This document shows, one piece after another, positions 35,082 through 43,268 of a DNA stretch of 64,000 bases. The DNA is from CAYLPJ01 sp964385465 (lineage in GTDB: Bacteria; Planctomycetota; Phycisphaerae; SM23-33). The stretch is from contig CAYLPJ010000001.1 of the NCBI GenBank assembly GCA_964385465.1, positions 186,001 to 250,000 of the forward strand, read 5' to 3'. The translations under genes and the position numbers were made by a program. The notes under the pieces are model-generated. The model was not told the origin of the DNA, searched no databases, and was given only the letters and a program-made list of their open reading frames with translations. Position 1 is the first letter of the stretch, and each line of letters starts with the position of its first letter.

Positions 35082-35110
35082 TTGACGGGCGCCTGCCGGG
35101 CGACTATCAG
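35082..35110 (+). promoter_or_regulatory. Sigma-70-type promoter of the Gfo/Idh/MocA gene
   Basis: TTGACG (35082-35087), 17 bases, TATCAG (35105-35110). The start of transcription would be near 35117, about 37 bases before the chosen ATG. It is divergent from the giant-gene promoter, about 70 bases away. Confidence 0.6.
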
Positions 35111-35153
35111 GGGGCCACGGAACCGACGCATTCCTTCAATGAGGGCACCAGCC

Positions 35154-36251
35154 ATGGCGGAAAAGCTGAAAGTCGGCGTGATCGGAACGGGCATGATCGC
35201 CACCAGCGGGCACATCCCGGCGTGGAAGGACCTGCCCGAGGAGGTCGACGTCTCCGCCGTCGCCGACGTCCTGGCCGACCGGGCGCAGTTCGTCGCCGAG
35301 CGCGAGGGCATCCGGGCCTCCTACGGCGACTGGCGGGAGATGCTCGACAAGGAGTCGCTGGACGTCGTCTCGATCTGCACGCCCAACGCCTACCACCGCG
35401 AGCAGGCGGTCGGGGCCCTCGAGGCCGGGGCCCACGTGCTCTGCGAGAAGCCCGTGGCCACGAGCCTGGCCGACGCGACGGCGATGTTCGACGCCGCCGA
35501 GGCAGCCGGGCGGACGTTGATGGTCGGCCAGAGCGCGCGGTTCAAGAACAGTTCGCAGGCGGCCAAGGAGATCGTCGACGAGGGGCGGCTGGGGGAGATC
35601 TACTTCGTGGACACGTTCTTCCTCCGCCGCCGCGGGGTGCCCAAGTGGGGGCAGTTCCACATGCGGAAGCACTCCGGCGGCGGGCCGCTGTTCGACCTTG
35701 GCGTCCACGCCATCGACCTGATCTACTGGCTGATGGGCAACCCCAAGGTGCTCGCCGTCAGCGGGCAGACGTACACCAAGCTGGCCAACCGCGACGAGAA
35801 CGTCGTCACCAGCCACGCCGACAGCGGCGCCCACACCGGCGTGCTGACCCCCTCGCGGTACCGCGAGAGCGACTACGACGTGGAGGACATGGCCGCGGGG
35901 TTCATCCGCCTGGAAGGCGGGGCGACGGTGTCCTTCAAGACCAGTTGGGCGGCCAACGTGCCCAAGAACACCGGCGCCACGACGCTGCTGGGCGACGCTG
36001 GCGGGCTGGTGCTCAACCCGCTGACGCTCGTGACCAACATGGGCCACTACCCCGTCAACGTCGCCCCGCAGGTCCCCCCGGATGAGCACGGGCCCTTCAG
36101 CGGGCACTGGGGGGAGACGGCGCACCTGGTGGACGTCCTCCGCGGCCGGGCCGAGCCGATCGTCACCCGCGAGCAGGTTCTCAACGTCATGGCCACGCTG
36201 GACGGCCTGTACCGCTCCGGCGACGAGGGCCGCGAGATCGCCATGGGTTGA
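35154..36251 (+). CDS. Gfo/Idh/MocA-family NAD(P)-dependent oxidoreductase
   Basis: A 365-residue dehydrogenase of the glucose-fructose oxidoreductase / inositol dehydrogenase family. The N-terminal Rossmann fold has GVIGTGMIA (residues 8-16). The EKP motif with catalytic lysine appears as CEKPVAT near residue 97. The second conserved motif FDLGVHAIDLIYWLMG near residue 180 supplies the usual His and Asp. The C-terminal alpha/beta domain contains the usual substrate-side strands (GATVSFKTSWAAN). The substrate is probably a sugar or cyclitol, but these enzymes cannot be assigned a substrate from sequence alone. The start at 35154 is preferred because GAGGG lies about 8 bases upstream; an in-frame ATG at 35139 would add five residues but has no ribosome-binding site. 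The gene is convergent with the helicase and has its own promoter. Confidence 0.9.
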   Translation: MAEKLKVGVIGTGMIATSGHIPAWKDLPEEVDVSAVADVLADRAQFVAEREGIRASYGDWREMLDKESLDVVSICTPNAYHREQAVGALEAGAHVLCEKPVATSLADATAMFDAAEAAGRTLMVGQSARFKNSSQAAKEIVDEGRLGEIYFVDTFFLRRRGVPKWGQFHMRKHSGGGPLFDLGVHAIDLIYWLMGNPKVLAVSGQTYTKLANRDENVVTSHADSGAHTGVLTPSRYRESDYDVEDMAAGFIRLEGGATVSFKTSWAANVPKNTGATTLLGDAGGLVLNPLTLVTNMGHYPVNVAPQVPPDEHGPFSGHWGETAHLVDVLRGRAEPIVTREQVLNVMATLDGLYRSGDEGREIAMG

Positions 36252-36257
36252 GGCCCC

Positions 36258-36281
36258 CCGCCGGGAGGCACCCGCCGGCGG
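36258..36281. terminator. Shared hairpin between convergent genes
   Basis: CCGCCGG and CCGGCGG pair as a 7-bp GC stem with a 10-base loop and fill the 30-base gap between the oxidoreductase and helicase stop codons. There is no T-tract on either strand, so it is a weak terminator candidate serving both. Confidence 0.35.
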
Positions 36282-38273
36282 TCAGGCCGGGTCGGTCCGC
36301 CGGGCGCAGAAGGCGTCGCGGACGGTGCGGACGTCGGGCAGGGCGTCGAGGAAGGCCTGGCCGTAGCGGCGGGTGGCGATGCGTCCGTCGAGGACGACGA
36401 CGATGCCGGTGTCGCTGCCGGTGCGGATCAGCCTCCCGAAGCCCTGCTTGAATCGGATGATCGCCTCGGGAAGCTGGTACTCGCCGAAGGGGTTGCCCCC
36501 CGCACGGCGGATGGCGTCGATGCGGGCCTCGATCAGCGGCGCGTCGGGCACGGCGAAGGGCAGCTTGGTGATGATCACGCTCCGCAGCGCCTCGCCGGCG
36601 ACGTCCACCCCCTGCCAGAAGCTCGCCGTCCCCAGCAGCACGCTTCGCTTGTGGGCGCGGAACGCCTCCAGCAGCGCCCCCCGCGAGGCCGCCCTGTCCT
36701 GGCGGAGCAGCGGGTGGTCGTGGGCGAGGCAGTAGGGCTCGATCCGCTCGGCGACGGCGCGGAGCATGCGGTAGCTGGTGAACAGCACGAAGCACCCGCC
36801 GTCGGTCTCGGCGAGGTAGTGTTCGATGGCCTCGCAGGAGCGGGGGACGTAGTCGTCGAGCTTGTTGGGATCCCCCAGATTGGTCTCGAGGTGCAGCGTG
36901 ACCTGGCGGCGGTAGTCGAACGGGCTGTCGACGAGCAGTTCGCGGGCGTCGTCCATGCCCAGCCGCCCGCGGAAGTACTCGAAGCCCTGCTGCCCGGCGC
37001 GGCTGGTGGCCAGCGTGGCGCTGGTGACGACCACCGAATCGACCTGGCCGAACAGCAGCTCGCGGCAGATGGGCGCCACGTCGATCGGCGCCGACGCCAG
37101 CGTCACCTCGCGCCGGCGCCCGCGCTGGCGGAACCCCCGCCAGTAGGCGTGAGACTCCTCGGCCTGGCCGATCAGCCGCTCGACCATCGAGGCGAACTCC
37201 TCGCACCGCCCGGCGGCGCTGAACAGCTCCATGGCCCGGTCGGCCTCCTTGGCCGAGCCCTGGGCGACCGTACGCACCTCCCCGGCCAGCTCCTTCAGCG
37301 CCGGGGTCAGCTCGTTGCTCAGCAGCCCCTCGCGAAGGATGCGCCCGTTGGAGGCGATCTCCGGGCCGCGGTAGTCGTCGAGGCTCCGGAAGAAGCCCTG
37401 GCAGGCGTCGGCGGCCCGGCCGACGGCGCCGATCGCCTGGCGGTCGCCGGCCACGGCGAGCAGGCCGTGGGTGGTCCGCTCGTCGTAGAGGTCTCGCAGC
37501 AGGTATTCGACCATGCGCGAGCTGACGCGTTGGCCGAAGTGGTCGCTGACGGCCTGCTCGACGGTATGCCCTTCGTCCAGGACGACGAGCCGGTAGTCGC
37601 CCAGCAACTGGGCCTTGGCGGTCCGCAGGGCCAGGTCGGAGAAGAACATCGCGTGGTTGACGACGAGCAGGTCGGCCTTTCGCATCCGTCGCCGGGCGGC
37701 CTGGAAGTGGCAGTTGTCGTAACGGTCGCATTTCGAGCCGCGGCACGAGCCGGACTCGCTGCGGACGCGGGCCCACACGGCCGGGTCGACCTCGAAGTCC
37801 AGGTCCTGGAGCGAGCCGCGCCGCGTCTCCATGGCCCACTCGCTGAGCTGGACGAGCTGCTCCTGCTGCTGCCAGGAGCCCATCAGCTTGTCGCGGTTCC
37901 GGATGGCCAGCTCCAGGCGGCGGAAGCAGAGGTAGTTGTTGCGCCCCTTTCCCAGCACGGCGGAGAACTTCACCGGCAGCACGCCGTGGAGGAACGGGAT
38001 GTCCTTGCCGATGAGCTGCTCCTGGAGGGCAATGGTGTAGGTCGAGACCACGGCGCGGAGGCCATGCTGGCGGGCGTGGAGGATGGCGGGGACGAGATAC
38101 GCGAAGCTCTTGCCCACGCCGGTGCCGGCCTCGGCGATGAGGTGGTCGGTCTCGGCGAAGGCCTCGGCGACGGCGTCGGCCATCTGAAGCTGCTGGGGGC
38201 GGGGCTCGTAGCCTTCGAGGCTGCGGGAGATCAGCCCGCCTTCGCCGAGGACGTCTTGAACGGACGGGGCCAT
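36282..38273 (-). CDS. dinG: DinG/XPD-like ATP-dependent DNA helicase
   Basis: A 663-residue superfamily 2 helicase. Walker A is EAGTGVGKS (residues 48-56) and the DEAH-type box is DEGH (233-236), preceded by VVNHAMFF. Four cysteines, C116, C177, C182 and C188, lie between the two motifs and match the [4Fe-4S] ligands of the DinG/XPD group. The C-terminal half has FVLFTSYRMLRAVAERI, GTASFWQGVDVAGEALRSVI and the final arginine-rich motif RFKQGFGRLIRTGSDTG. By family, it unwinds 5'-tailed, R-loop or G-quadruplex DNA in repair. The start codon ATG directly abuts the stop codon of the upstream membrane-protein gene (TAG then ATG) and has no ribosome-binding site, so translation is probably coupled. 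Confidence 0.9.
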   Translation of the reverse strand: MAPSVQDVLGEGGLISRSLEGYEPRPQQLQMADAVAEAFAETDHLIAEAGTGVGKSFAYLVPAILHARQHGLRAVVSTYTIALQEQLIGKDIPFLHGVLPVKFSAVLGKGRNNYLCFRRLELAIRNRDKLMGSWQQQEQLVQLSEWAMETRRGSLQDLDFEVDPAVWARVRSESGSCRGSKCDRYDNCHFQAARRRMRKADLLVVNHAMFFSDLALRTAKAQLLGDYRLVVLDEGHTVEQAVSDHFGQRVSSRMVEYLLRDLYDERTTHGLLAVAGDRQAIGAVGRAADACQGFFRSLDDYRGPEIASNGRILREGLLSNELTPALKELAGEVRTVAQGSAKEADRAMELFSAAGRCEEFASMVERLIGQAEESHAYWRGFRQRGRRREVTLASAPIDVAPICRELLFGQVDSVVVTSATLATSRAGQQGFEYFRGRLGMDDARELLVDSPFDYRRQVTLHLETNLGDPNKLDDYVPRSCEAIEHYLAETDGGCFVLFTSYRMLRAVAERIEPYCLAHDHPLLRQDRAASRGALLEAFRAHKRSVLLGTASFWQGVDVAGEALRSVIITKLPFAVPDAPLIEARIDAIRRAGGNPFGEYQLPEAIIRFKQGFGRLIRTGSDTGIVVVLDGRIATRRYGQAFLDALPDVRTVRDAFCARRTDPA

Positions 38274-38723
38274 CTACAGCCCCGTCGCCGCCGGGGCCGT
38301 CCCGGCCGGCTGGGCGGTCCGCGGCGCGGCCAGCCGCCCGGCGAAGTGCAACACGAACCAGATGGTCATGACCAGCACGATCATGGTGATGACGGTGGCC
38401 AGGACGGTGATCAGCGTCCGCCCGCGGACGATGCTGGATCGCATGGACGAGACGATGCGTTCCTTGGCGAGGGTGAGCATGGCCAGCAACACCGCCCCGA
38501 CGGTCGGCCAGATGCTGATCGAGTGGATACCGCTGTAGAGGAACACGCCCCTGGAGACGGCGACGCCGGACTGGAGGCGGTAGAGGCGCTGCCCGTCGGC
38601 GGCCTCGATGACCCATCCGTTGACCGCCTCGCCGCCGATGTGGACGTAGAGGATGGTGTAGAGCAGGAAGTTGGCCAGCCCGAGGAAGATCACCCAGATG
38701 CAGATTCTCGTCCGCAGGTCCAC
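38274..38723 (-). CDS. Small membrane protein with three predicted helices
   Basis: A 149-residue protein of unknown family, read from GTG at 38723. Hydrophobic helices lie at about residues 7-26 (IWVIFLGLANFLLYTILYV), 66-86 (SISIWPTVGAVLLAMLTLA) and 103-127 (TLITVLATVITMIVLVMTIW). The short soluble loop between helices 1 and 2 includes EAADGQRLYRLQSG. The low-complexity C-terminal tail is Ala/Pro rich. The stop codon abuts the helicase start, so the two are expressed together. The start is not certain: GGATGAG is the only weak ribosome-binding site, and no upstream in-frame ATG is available. Confidence 0.7.
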   Translation of the reverse strand: MDLRTRICIWVIFLGLANFLLYTILYVHIGGEAVNGWVIEAADGQRLYRLQSGVAVSRGVFLYSGIHSISIWPTVGAVLLAMLTLAKERIVSSMRSSIVRGRTLITVLATVITMIVLVMTIWFVLHFAGRLAAPRTAQPAGTAPAATGL

Positions 38724-38735
38724 GCGTCACTCATC

Positions 38736-38758
38736 CATGGGGTCTCAGAGACCCCGTG
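38736..38758 (-). promoter_or_regulatory. Perfect GGGGTCTC/GAGACCCC palindrome upstream of the membrane-protein gene
   Basis: CATGGGGTCTC-A-GAGACCCCGTG forms a stem of up to 11 pairs (one T-G). It lies 13 bases before the GTG start, too close to act as a terminator for that gene and without a T-tract. It may be an operator or the end of the thiG transcript. Confidence 0.4.
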
Positions 38759-38915
38759 CGATCCTCAAGAGACCTCGGAGGGATACACGGCGATGAACGC
38801 GGGGCACGTCCCGGGCAGCCTCCCGACCGGGACGCATCCATCAGGTGCGGTATTCTCGCCGGGGAGTTCATCTTCTTCCGCGCCGTGCAAAGGACCCTCA
38901 ACACCGTCGTTCCTG

Positions 38916-38933
38916 TCGGGGCTCACGCCCCGA
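38916..38933 (-). terminator. Hairpin spanning the thiG stop codon
   Basis: On the minus strand TCGGGGC-GTGA-GCCCCGA is a perfect 7-bp stem closed by a GNRA tetraloop, and the TGA stop codon of thiG is in the loop. There is no T-tract after it. It is a plausible 3'-end stabiliser or weak terminator for the thiamine-gene transcript. Confidence 0.4.
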
Positions 38934-39735
38934 TGACCCCCTCCAGCGGGCTCGAGGCGGTGGCGTAGAGCTTGCGGGGGATGCGCCCGGCCCGGCGGGC
39001 GAGGTAGCCGCTCTCCAGCGCCAGCCGCATCGCCCGCGCCATGGTCACGGGGTCGTCGGCTCCGGCGATGCCGGTGTTCAACAGCACGCCGTCGGCGCCG
39101 AGCTCCATCGCGATGGTCACGTCGCTGGCCGTGCCGACGCCCGCGTCGACGATGATCGGGTAGTCCGCATCGCCCTCCTTGAGCTGTTCGAGGATGATGC
39201 GGATGTTCCAGGCGTTCAGCACGCCCTGGCCCGAGCCGATCGGGCTGCCGGCGGGCATGACCGCATCGGCGCCGGCGGCCTTGAGCCTCTGGGCCGTCAC
39301 CGGATCGTCCGACGTGTAGCACAGCACGCAGAAGCCCTCCTTCTTCAGCGTCTCCAGCGCCTCCAGCGTGCCCACCGGGTCCGGCAGCAGTGTCTTGCGG
39401 TCGCCGAGGACCTCCAGCTTCACCCACGCCGCGCCGGGGTTCTCCAGGCCCTCCAGCAGCTCCCGACCCAGCCGGGCCGTGCGGACGGCCTCGGCGGCGT
39501 CGAAGCACCCGGCGGTGTTCGGCAGCAGCGTGTACTTCGACGGGTCCAGGAAGTCCAGGATGTTCCGCCCGTCGGCGTCGAGCATCCGCTCGCGGCGGAC
39601 GGCCACGGTGACGACCTCGCAGCCGCTTTCGGCCAGGGCGTCCCGCATGAGCTCGTAGGTGGCGTACTTGCCCGTCCCGACGAAGAGCCGGTTGGTGATG
39701 TCCATCGGGCCGATTCGCATCGCGTTGTCCGACAT
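38923..39735 (-). CDS. thiG: Thiazole synthase ThiG
   Basis: A 270-residue TIM-barrel enzyme that builds the thiazole phosphate of thiamine from deoxyxylulose 5-phosphate, dehydroglycine and the sulfur carried on ThiS. Family motifs are RLFVGTGKY (17-25), SGCEVVTVAVRRER, LLPNTAGCFDAAEAVRTARLGRE, the Schiff-base lysine K106 in WVKLEVLGD, PAGSPIGSGQG, and VDAGVGTASDVTIAMELGADGVLLNT for phosphate binding. The start ATG at 39735 gives the usual ThiG N-terminus; longer in-frame starts up to 39840 would add an unrelated Pro/Arg-rich extension. thiS lies two genes upstream on the same strand, with an unrelated zinc-ribbon membrane gene in between. No thiF, thiO, thiH or thiE is seen nearby. Confidence 0.95.
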   Translation of the reverse strand: MSDNAMRIGPMDITNRLFVGTGKYATYELMRDALAESGCEVVTVAVRRERMLDADGRNILDFLDPSKYTLLPNTAGCFDAAEAVRTARLGRELLEGLENPGAAWVKLEVLGDRKTLLPDPVGTLEALETLKKEGFCVLCYTSDDPVTAQRLKAAGADAVMPAGSPIGSGQGVLNAWNIRIILEQLKEGDADYPIIVDAGVGTASDVTIAMELGADGVLLNTGIAGADDPVTMARAMRLALESGYLARRAGRIPRKLYATASSPLEGVIGA

Positions 39736-39846
39736 CGGAGGCTCTACTCCTTCCGCCCGGGGGCGGTGCGGGGGCATCCCCGTCACGGCCGCACCGGCAG
39801 CGTGGCAAGGATGTTGGTATAGCGAAACGCCGCCGGGCACACCAGA

Positions 39847-40260
39847 TCAATTCCCCTGCGTCTCGCCGCGGCGAACGAGAAGATGCCGCCCCGCGGCGAC
39901 CGCTGCCACCGTCGCGGCAATGGCCGACAGGACCGCCCGCCCGTCGCCGAGCAGCCGCCAGCTCATCAGCAGGTCCGAGAGGGCGAAGCCGGCGACGGCG
40001 ACGAAGGCGAGCAGCAGCAGGACCGTCCCGGCGGCCGGCGGGGCCGGCGGGGTGAAGCGCCGGCGGGGGAGGAACTCCGCCCCGCACGAGCCGCACCGCC
40101 TCTGCCTGCCACCGGCCAGTCGAACCGAATGCCCGCCGCAGACGGGGCAATGGGCCGAGGCGGCCGGGGCGGGCGCCGAGGCGCCCGAGGCGCTGCGAAG
40201 CAGCCACCACGTCGCGGACGCGGCGGCCAGGAGAATGCCCAACGTCGCCAGCGTGGCCAT
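39847..40260 (-). CDS. Membrane-anchored zinc-ribbon protein
   Basis: A 137-residue protein of unknown family. A short N-terminal hydrophobic helix (ATLGILLAAASATWWLL) is followed by a zinc-ribbon-like pair of knuckles, CPVCGG and CGSCGAEF, and then two hydrophobic helices (GTVLLLLAFVAVAGFALSDLL and AVLSAIAATVAAVAAG). The start ATG at 40260 has GGAG 8 bases upstream. It sits between thiS (42 bases upstream) and thiG (111 bases downstream) on the same strand, so it is likely co-transcribed with them. Nothing in its sequence points to a role in thiamine synthesis. A generic planctomycete membrane protein with a rubredoxin-like or ribbon motif is equally possible. Confidence 0.75.
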   Translation of the reverse strand: MATLATLGILLAAASATWWLLRSASGASAPAPAASAHCPVCGGHSVRLAGGRQRRCGSCGAEFLPRRRFTPPAPPAAGTVLLLLAFVAVAGFALSDLLMSWRLLGDGRAVLSAIAATVAAVAAGRHLLVRRGETQGN

Positions 40261-40302
40261 GTCACCGGCTCCGGTGTTTCGCCGGCGGGGTGGCGCTGGG
40301 CG

Positions 40303-40503
40303 TCAGCCGCCGCCGACCAGGGTGACGATCTCCAGGGCGTCGCCTTCGGCGAGGCGTGTCTCGGCGTAGCGGGTGCGGGGCAGGAGCCGCTCGTTGAGCT
40401 CGACGGCGACCCGCTTGGGCGGCAGCGAACGGCGCTCGAGCAACTCGGCCACCGTGAGGGGCTCGTCAAACGCCCGCGTTTCTCCGTTGATCCGTACCTG
40501 CAC
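40303..40503 (-). CDS. thiS: Sulfur carrier protein ThiS
   Basis: A 66-residue ubiquitin-fold protein. It starts MQVRINGETRAFDEPLTVAE, has the core VAVELNERLLPRTRY and ends in GG (VTLVGGG), where the terminal glycine is thiocarboxylated to donate sulfur for thiazole formation by ThiG. Length and fold match the family. The start is GTG at 40503, preceded by AGGAGAGG about 9 bases upstream. It lies 58 bases downstream of the large cyclase-fold membrane protein and two genes upstream of thiG. The adenylating enzyme ThiF is not in this window. Confidence 0.92.
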   Translation of the reverse strand: MQVRINGETRAFDEPLTVAELLERRSLPPKRVAVELNERLLPRTRYAETRLAEGDALEIVTLVGGG

Positions 40504-40561
40504 GCCGGAACACCTCTCCTGGCGACGACGCCTTCATTCTACGGGCCCGCCATGGCGGCGG

Positions 40562-43042
40562 TCAATCGGCGCGGCGAAACATCGGCAGATAGCGATAGTA
40601 GGTTTCCAGCGTCAGCACGCCGAGGGCGGTCACGTACACCCGCCCGCCACGTTCGGCACCGTGGGCGCTGGGGGCCGGGTCCCAGCTTCCGGCCAGCGGA
40701 CCCTCGGTCACCTGGCCGGACGTCAGCAGCGTGCGTACGCGGGCATTCCACTTCCGCCACGCGGCATCCTGGAGCTGGTACAGCGCCAGCGAGCCGTAGT
40801 ACCAAAGGTAGTAGTCCCGCCGCATCGGGTCGGGAGGTTCGAGGTATTCGGTCGCTTCCGCCACGGCGGCGGGGCCCGGCGTCTCGCCCAGCAGCAGGCG
40901 GACGAGCAGCCCCTCGGCGGTCATCGTGCGGGTGGGATTGGCATCGATGTAGCCGACGAGCATCCCCTGCCTGCCGCGGCTGACCCGCGCCAGCCACCGC
41001 AGCGCCCCCCGCCGCGTTCGCGGAGGGATGTCCACGCCGAGGCGGCTGACGCTGTGGAGGGCCATCACCTGCCAGCCCATCACGCTGGTGTCGCCGGCCT
41101 CGCCGGGCTGGTACCGCCAGCCGCCGGTCAGGCGGTTCTGGGCGGCGAGGGTGAATCGCGCGCCCTCGATGGCGGGATCGCCGTACGCGCGGTCGGCGGT
41201 CAGGGCGGCGGCCTCGCCGAGGGCCAGCGTCGCGATGCCGTGGCTGTACATGTCCCCCCCGCCGCGGAGATCGCCGTTGGCGTCCTGGTTGCCGACCAGG
41301 TAATCCAGCCCCGCGGTGACGTGCCCGCGGTAAGGCCCCCGGCGGTCGGGGCGGTGATCGGCGCCCAGGAAGGCCAGCACGGCCAGACCGGTCAGGCCCA
41401 TGTCGTCGCGGTGGCGGGCCCGGGGCGAGCGGGCCAACTCGTTGTCCTGGTGGATGAACGTCCACCGGCCGTCGGGCTCCTGGGAGCGGGCAAGGTAGGC
41501 CAGCCCGCGGTGGACGGCCTCCTCGGTGATCTCCGAGCCGCCGGTGGCCAGCAGGCGTTTCTTGCGGCTGACCGGGTCGCGCGGCGGCAGGGGGCGGACG
41601 ACCTTCAGCTTCCGTGGCGTCAGCGAGCGAAGAGGCGCCGGCGTCAGGTTGAGGCGAACCGGCTCGAAGCCCCCGGTCATCCGCGGCGCACGCGGGCGGG
41701 CGGCCAGGACCGCGCTGAGAGAAGCGCCCCGCGGATCGGCGGGAGGCAGGCGCTGCGGCGCGGCGGTCGATTCCGGGCTCGGCCGGACCGCCAGCGGACC
41801 GACCGGTTGAGGGCGAAGCGGCTCGGCAGGGGCCGCGACGGACGCGGCGGCCACAAGCTCCACCGACCGCCGCACGGCCGGGGCGGGCTGCTGGAGTGTA
41901 AGCTGCGGGGCGGTGATCTCCGCCGGCCGAGGGGGCGCCGGGGCCTCGACGGCCCTGCTCGGGGGCCGGGCCGCCGGGCTCGCCACGGAGACCGACGGCG
42001 GTGCGTTGGCATCGAGGCGGTGCTCGACGAGGCGTTCGGCCCGCGGGCTGGGCGGCGGCGGCTGCTGCGGCTGCCGACGGGACGGGGCCGGCGAAGGCTC
42101 GACCACCGGCGCCGCCGGGGGCACCTCGCGACGGGCCACGCGGGCGGCCCCGACATCGAGCTCCAACTCGGGCGTCTCGGCGTCCGGCGGGCGAGGGGCA
42201 AGCGGGACCGGTTCCGGCAACCGCCGGGGCCTGCGGGCGGCGGGGCGAAGGACGGACTCGGCCCGCGCCTCCGCCGACGGCGGCCGGGCCGTTCGCTCGC
42301 GCCACCGCGGCGCCGGGGACGGGGACAAGCGGGCCAGGCGCGATGGGTCGGTGTCGTCGGCGGGGATCGGCGAGGGCGGCTCGACGTCGGCCACCGGGTC
42401 CGTCGGGCGGGGGGGCCGCGCCTGCGGTCGCGGCGCCGGCGGGGGCGCCAGCGCCACACGTTCGACGGCCGGGGGGGGAAGCTCGGCAGCCCGCGGAGGA
42501 CGGGGCCGCAGTTCCATACGCTGCGGCTCGGCCCGGGGGGCGCCAAGTTCGGTCAGCTCCGCCGGCGGGGTCGGCAGCGGCTCGGTGGCCGCCCGGATCA
42601 AGGCCGCCAGCGACGGGTCGGCCACGGGCAGTTCGCTCACCTGGTAGCGGACCTGCGTGCGGATGTCCTGCTCCGTGCCGATCACCAGGTCCACCGAGTG
42701 CTGCGACGCGTCGTCTTGCGCAAGCAGCGAAAGCACCGGGCGCGTGATCACGATCAGGCTCAGCCCGGCCGTCAGCGCCACGTGGGCCAACAGGGAGGCG
42801 AGCACCGCCTGGCCGAGCCGGCCCAGCCTGCGATACCCAACCCGTCGCAACGTCAGCAGGACCACTGCCAGGACCGCCAAGGCCCCCGCCAGCGCCCACC
42901 ACGCCCACGCCGCGGAGAACCACGGCGTCGGCCCGGCCGCCGCGGAAGCCGCGTATGACTTCCCCGGCCCCGCGACCTGCCCGAGCGGCTCGACGAGGGC
43001 AAGCAGGCTTTCTGCAAAACTGGACATGTCCTTACGTATCAT
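40562..43042 (-). CDS. Membrane-anchored proline-rich protein with C-terminal terpenoid-cyclase-fold domain
   Basis: An 826-residue protein. Two hydrophobic helices lie near residues 42-64 (AAWAWWALAGALAVLAVVLL) and 77-104. A long Pro/Arg/Glu-rich linker covers about residues 150-480. The C-terminal half is an alpha/alpha-barrel of prenyltransferase/squalene-oxidase-like repeats: EEAVHRGLAYLARSQEPDGR, AGLDYLVGNQDANGD, ARFTLAAQNRLTGGWRYQPG, YVTALGVLTLETYYRYLP. This layout is common in planctomycetes, where the fold need not be a terpene cyclase; no DxDD catalytic motif is seen. A role in envelope organisation is a guess. The start is ambiguous between 43042 and an internal ATG at 43027 (AAGGAC close by). 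It diverges from the radical-SAM/isoprenoid operon across 403 bases. Confidence 0.8.
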   Translation of the reverse strand: MIRKDMSSFAESLLALVEPLGQVAGPGKSYAASAAAGPTPWFSAAWAWWALAGALAVLAVVLLTLRRVGYRRLGRLGQAVLASLLAHVALTAGLSLIVITRPVLSLLAQDDASQHSVDLVIGTEQDIRTQVRYQVSELPVADPSLAALIRAATEPLPTPPAELTELGAPRAEPQRMELRPRPPRAAELPPPAVERVALAPPPAPRPQARPPRPTDPVADVEPPSPIPADDTDPSRLARLSPSPAPRWRERTARPPSAEARAESVLRPAARRPRRLPEPVPLAPRPPDAETPELELDVGAARVARREVPPAAPVVEPSPAPSRRQPQQPPPPSPRAERLVEHRLDANAPPSVSVASPAARPPSRAVEAPAPPRPAEITAPQLTLQQPAPAVRRSVELVAAASVAAPAEPLRPQPVGPLAVRPSPESTAAPQRLPPADPRGASLSAVLAARPRAPRMTGGFEPVRLNLTPAPLRSLTPRKLKVVRPLPPRDPVSRKKRLLATGGSEITEEAVHRGLAYLARSQEPDGRWTFIHQDNELARSPRARHRDDMGLTGLAVLAFLGADHRPDRRGPYRGHVTAGLDYLVGNQDANGDLRGGGDMYSHGIATLALGEAAALTADRAYGDPAIEGARFTLAAQNRLTGGWRYQPGEAGDTSVMGWQVMALHSVSRLGVDIPPRTRRGALRWLARVSRGRQGMLVGYIDANPTRTMTAEGLLVRLLLGETPGPAAVAEATEYLEPPDPMRRDYYLWYYGSLALYQLQDAAWRKWNARVRTLLTSGQVTEGPLAGSWDPAPSAHGAERGGRVYVTALGVLTLETYYRYLPMFRRAD

Positions 43043-43232
43043 CGGCCGGTTCCGGCGGGGTTCTGGCGTACATCGCGGAGTTGCCGAAATCTCGTTACGA
43101 GAACGCCCTACGCAATATTGCGGCTTTTGCCTTTTTTCTCGATTCCACCGGCCTTCAGTGCCGATTTGGTTGTGCCCAACCGTCTGCTGAGGCCCAGAAT
43201 TCTAATAATATTGAATTTTCCGATTTTCGCTG
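43043..43232. other. AT-rich divergent intergenic segment
   Basis: This is the left half of the 403-base gap between divergent genes. It is unusually AT-rich for this genome, notably around CTTTTGCCTTTTTTCTCG and TTCTAATAATATTGAATTTT. It is probably a promoter region for the minus-strand gene at 43042, but no clear -35/-10 pair could be picked for that direction. No coding potential was seen. Confidence 0.5.
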
Positions 43233-43261
43233 TTGCGTTCCCGCCCCGCCGCCGATATAGA
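43233..43261 (+). promoter_or_regulatory. Promoter of the leader RNA and isoprenoid operon
   Basis: TTGCGT (43233-43238), 17 bases, TATAGA (43256-43261). Transcription would start near 43268-43270, which is exactly where the outer stem of the predicted leader RNA begins. That coincidence raises confidence above that of the hexamers alone. Confidence 0.5.
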
Positions 43262-43268
43262 TGGTGTA

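Noticed and set aside
30087..35138. Long upstream extension of the Gfo/Idh/MocA frame
   Set aside because: It is antisense to the giant gene and runs through both divergent promoters; the enzyme's Rossmann start fits the ATG at 35154.
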